From: Bacteroides pyogenes_A | GTDB taxonomy: Bacteria > Bacteroidota > Bacteroidia > Bacteroidales > Bacteroidaceae | Assembly: GCF_048595595.1 (NCBI RefSeq) | Contig: NZ_CP184347.1 | Direction: 5' to 3' (one strand) | DNA length: 64,000 nucleotides | Part shown: piece after piece, positions 61,170 to 64,000 of the stretch | Numbering within the stretch: position 1 is the first letter of the stretch | Layout of the letters: each line of letters opens with the position of its first letter | Program-made: the position numbers and the translations under genes | Notes under the pieces: model-generated | What the model was told of the DNA's origin: nothing | What the model saw: the letters and a program-made list of their open reading frames with translations, nothing else | Databases searched by the model: none

Positions 61170-62696
61170 TTACTGTGCTTTAATCACTCTACGGGAATAA
61201 TCTTCGATAGTCTTATTATAGGTTGTTTCACTATAAGGAAGCGAGAGGGTGTAGTTCACATCGCCCTGTTCCAATACATACTGCTCCTCAGGGGAGTGAT
61301 CGTCTGCCCGGAATTTGTGCACAATGCGTGGCATACCCGTCCGACGCAGATCGTTCCAGCGGTGTGTCTCGTCGAAGCAAAGCTCCCTGCGACGTTCTTC
61401 ACGAGTAAAAGAAAGGAGGTCTTTTTCGGCAACAAAGTCTGCCAAAGTGAGAACAGTATACTTATCGGCCGTAAAACGGTTCCTGCGCAGTTCGTTCAAA
61501 CAGTCGATAGCCTTTTGACGATTCTCTTCACCCCCCTTTTGTGTATAGGCCTCTGCCATATTAAGCAGCACTTCGGCAGTACGAAAAGCCTGCTGGAAAG
61601 AGGTGCGATTGTATGGAGCAAACTTTATTGGTAGTTTATAGTATTTCACCATTTCCAAATTCGGATCTCCGGTCGGATTATTTATTCGTTTTTCATCTTG
61701 CTTGAAAAAAGCGTAGATGCGATTATCTCCCTCTTCATACAGCCGGATCAAATGGTTGGGCTCTGTCTGCGAAGGAGCAAAGAAAGGCCCTGCAAGTTCG
61801 TCGAGTAGCCCTATCATATACTTATGATAGTCTACAGTCCCCCCGAAATTGAACACGACTTCAGGATTATCAAGTTTAATGAAGCTATACTTGTTGTCTA
61901 TATCTTCCGGCTTCAATTGAGAGATGTCATAGAGAGCAAGCCCTTTTTCACGAAATTTCTCTCCGTAGGCTATCACGCCGTCCCAATCTTCGGTAAAGAG
62001 GGCCACTCGGGATTTCAACAGCAAAGCGGCATTTCTCGTCATCTGAAATTTACTGGTAGGGGCCTCCGTCTGACCAAACAACTCGATTGCCGTATCCAAA
62101 TCTTGATTGATGAGATCATACACTTGCTGCACCGTAGACCTTCCGATAGTCTCCCGCGTCACATCGCTTTTCAACCAAATAGCTACTCCCATATCTTTAG
62201 CAGCAGTCATTTTATGATAAGGCAGTCCGTACCAATTCACCAAGCAGAAGTAGGAATACGCCCGCAAGGCATAAGCCTGTGCTATGCAGTAATTGCGAGC
62301 ATCGGCCGAGCCTTGCATCTCCTCCCTGTTATCGATGATCGTATTGCAAGCGAGGATATTGGAGTAACGCTTTTCATAAGCATTACCGGCATCATAAACG
62401 TAGTGCTCCACATCTTGTTCCCACAGGTAAGCTCCGCGTCCTACGGAGATGTTTACGTTGTCATATCCTGTGCGGTATGTAATGCCGCTGATTACTTCCA
62501 CATCGTCCGTCATCAAATCGATAAAGGCTACATCGTTTGTAAATGTTTGCGGATAGCCCTCCCTATTCAATACTGCTTGAAACTCTTCGACCTGCCGAGG
62601 AATAAGGAGATCACCCGAATCCTCTTTCAGAAAACCGGAACAAGAACTCAGAAGAAATGCGGAAACCATACCGCTGAGTATACGTCTTTTTTTCAT
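61170..62696 (-). CDS. SusD/RagB-like lipoprotein of the thioredoxin cassette
   Basis: A 508-residue SusD-family lipoprotein: signal peptide with LLSSC, early segment FLKEDSGDLLIPRQVEEFQA. The TPR-like core contains YCIAQAYALRAYSYFCLVNW, and the C-terminal SusD pattern is REERRRELCFDETHRWNDLRR (quoted region 61360-61425). It should cap the neighbouring SusC. It is 15 bases after susC. Substrate unknown; the neighbours are redox proteins, not glycoside hydrolases. Confidence 0.92.
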   Translation of the reverse strand: MKKRRILSGMVSAFLLSSCSGFLKEDSGDLLIPRQVEEFQAVLNREGYPQTFTNDVAFIDLMTDDVEVISGITYRTGYDNVNISVGRGAYLWEQDVEHYVYDAGNAYEKRYSNILACNTIIDNREEMQGSADARNYCIAQAYALRAYSYFCLVNWYGLPYHKMTAAKDMGVAIWLKSDVTRETIGRSTVQQVYDLINQDLDTAIELFGQTEAPTSKFQMTRNAALLLKSRVALFTEDWDGVIAYGEKFREKGLALYDISQLKPEDIDNKYSFIKLDNPEVVFNFGGTVDYHKYMIGLLDELAGPFFAPSQTEPNHLIRLYEEGDNRIYAFFKQDEKRINNPTGDPNLEMVKYYKLPIKFAPYNRTSFQQAFRTAEVLLNMAEAYTQKGGEENRQKAIDCLNELRRNRFTADKYTVLTLADFVAEKDLLSFTREERRRELCFDETHRWNDLRRTGMPRIVHKFRADDHSPEEQYVLEQGDVNYTLSLPYSETTYNKTIEDYSRRVIKAQ

Positions 62697-62711
62697 TATC
62701 TTTCTCTTTTT

Positions 62712-64000
62712 TTAAAATGAAACATTAACGCCGAAGCTATAACTCGGCTTGACCGGCATATTGGCATAGGGGGTTTCGGGATCAAGCCCTTTCCAAGCCT
62801 TAGATGACCACGTCTTGAGATTATTGGCTTGTGCGCGAACCGTCAAAGAAGAGATCTGCAATGGAGCGAGCCACGTAGAGGGCAATCGATAGCTGACCTG
62901 TATAGTGCGCAAACGAATAAAATCGCTCTTAGCTATACGCAAGTCGCTCTTATCATACAGAGCAGGCATACTAAGGTCTCTGCTTGTTCCGGTATCATAG
63001 AGTGCCAGCAGAGTTTCCGGAAAGTTTTTAGCCCGGCTCTTGTCATACAAGGCAGGGATATCCGTATGGAGTTCATCACCGGGCTTTCTCCAGCGGTTGA
63101 TATAATCGCGAGGTACATTAGAGATTGGGTCGAATGCTTTATCGGCCTCCTCATAGATAGCCGGCAAACGTTTTACTCCTCCCAACTGATAGCTAAATCC
63201 TAAAGAAAGCGTAAGGTTTTTCTTATAAGTGAAGCGAGTGTCAAATCCTCCGGATATATCGGGGTAAATACTTCCGGAAGGTACATAAGCCATAGCCTGA
63301 TAATCTCCTTCATGCACCTTGCGTCCGTCGGCTGCAAGAAAGAGAGGGTAACCGTTTTCAGCAGAAAGCCCTTCATACTTGAACGAATATATTGTCCCCA
63401 ACGGTTGACCGATAGTAGCCACATTGCCATAAAGCATCTGTTGCAATACCTCCGTTTCGCTCAACGCCGAATTGAAGGCATACTCTATTTCGTTGATATT
63501 CCTACTGAAATTGAGTGAGAGATTCCAATCAAATTTTTTCGTACGGATTAAATCGGCACTGACACTACCTTCAAACCCTTTATTGCGTGCTGTTCCCACA
63601 TTCATTAACATACTGCTCTTACCCGTAATCGGGGAGACACGCATGTCTGTAATCAGATCGCTGGTGTATTTTCGATAATAATCCAGTGTTATACCTAATC
63701 GCCTATCGAAGAATTTAGCATCCATTCCAAAGTTGTAGCTTCTCGTTTTTTCCCAACGCAAATCCGGATTGGGCAGATGATAGATACTCCCTTCAGTCAA
63801 CCCTGAGATAGTATTGTTGCGCTCCATTTTAACGATCAGATACGGACTCGAATCATCGTGTATATTGCCTTGAATGCCATACGAACCACGCAGATGGAGT
63901 TCGTTGATGAAACGAAGTTTCTTAATGAAAGCCTCATTCGACAACGACCATTTACCGGCTACCGACCATGTGGGCAACCAGCGGTATTTGGGATTGCTTC
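62712..64000 (-). CDS. SusC/RagA-like TonB-dependent transporter, N-terminal part beyond window
   Basis: The C-terminal 429 or so residues of a SusC-type barrel; the frame is open to base 64000. Visible features are the barrel segments NELHLRGSYGIQGNIHDDSS, DLRWEKTRSYNFGMDAKFFD and the RNINEIEY strand, and the C-terminal NMPVKPSYSFGVNVSF. Whether it has an STN signalling domain cannot be seen. It is the first visible gene of the cassette and should form the importer with the SusD that follows. Confidence 0.93.
   Translation of the reverse strand, partial: SNPKYRWLPTWSVAGKWSLSNEAFIKKLRFINELHLRGSYGIQGNIHDDSSPYLIVKMERNNTISGLTEGSIYHLPNPDLRWEKTRSYNFGMDAKFFDRRLGITLDYYRKYTSDLITDMRVSPITGKSSMLMNVGTARNKGFEGSVSADLIRTKKFDWNLSLNFSRNINEIEYAFNSALSETEVLQQMLYGNVATIGQPLGTIYSFKYEGLSAENGYPLFLAADGRKVHEGDYQAMAYVPSGSIYPDISGGFDTRFTYKKNLTLSLGFSYQLGGVKRLPAIYEEADKAFDPISNVPRDYINRWRKPGDELHTDIPALYDKSRAKNFPETLLALYDTGTSRDLSMPALYDKSDLRIAKSDFIRLRTIQVSYRLPSTWLAPLQISSLTVRAQANNLKTWSSKAWKGLDPETPYANMPVKPSYSFGVNVSF

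Overview
ORGANISM. The window looks like chromosomal DNA of a Bacteroides-type bacterium (phylum Bacteroidota). Three things point there: two SusC/SusD outer-membrane import loci, promoters of the Bacteroides type (TTTG, about 19-20 bases, TAnnTTTG), and start codons that mostly lack Shine-Dalgarno (SD) sequences. Gene order and family content agree, but I cannot name the species from the sequence alone. LEFT THIRD (1-20.2 kb, almost all minus strand): the gene-expression core. Read in transcription order it runs rpsU, xerC, hpf, four tRNA genes, tuf, tRNA-Trp, secE, nusG, rplK, rplA, rplJ, rplL, rpoB, rpoC, a DUF3467 gene, rpsL, rpsG, fusA, rpsJ, rplC and rplD (cut by the window edge). A hairpin with a U-tract separates rplL from rpoB, and a strong terminator follows rpoC. 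MIDDLE (20.3-44.8 kb): pepP and a gamma-carbonic-anhydrase-like gene lead to a compact polysaccharide utilisation locus (22.8-32.4 kb). That locus has a divergent ECF sigma gene, a FecR-type anti-sigma gene, susC with a signalling domain, susD, a GH18 endo-beta-N-acetylglucosaminidase-like lipoprotein with an intact catalytic motif, and a DUF1735/LamG-like lipoprotein. The layout suggests regulated use of host-type N-glycans. Housekeeping genes follow: waaA, gltX, a 7TM-HD phosphohydrolase, a low-molecular-weight tyrosine phosphatase, priA, an outer-membrane barrel protein, DUF2795, a cobalamin adenosyltransferase, a methyltransferase-like protein, a TonB protein and yecH. RIGHT THIRD (44.8-64 kb): an accessory patch (membrane-anchored metallophosphoesterase, TlpA-like protein, class II Fic protein) is followed by tRNA-Leu, a mannose-1-phosphate guanylyltransferase gene, an ECF sigma/anti-sigma pair, argB, speA, aroK and a viroplasmin-type RNase HI. 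The window ends in a tightly packed six-gene minus-strand cassette: susC (partial), susD, a metallohydrolase-family-like lipoprotein that seems to have lost its zinc motif, and three secreted thioredoxin-fold proteins. This cassette is the best candidate for an undescribed import/redox system. NON-CODING STRUCTURE. Two dispersed repeat families occur twice each in intergenic DNA. One is a near-perfect long palindrome built from TTCGTCT words (31.5 and 45.0 kb). The other is a 21-22-base periodic array built on AAAGCCCGCCG (5.3 and 50.6 kb). The hpf gene, and an alternative upstream start of rpsG, carry strong SD sequences, which is unusual for this phylum.
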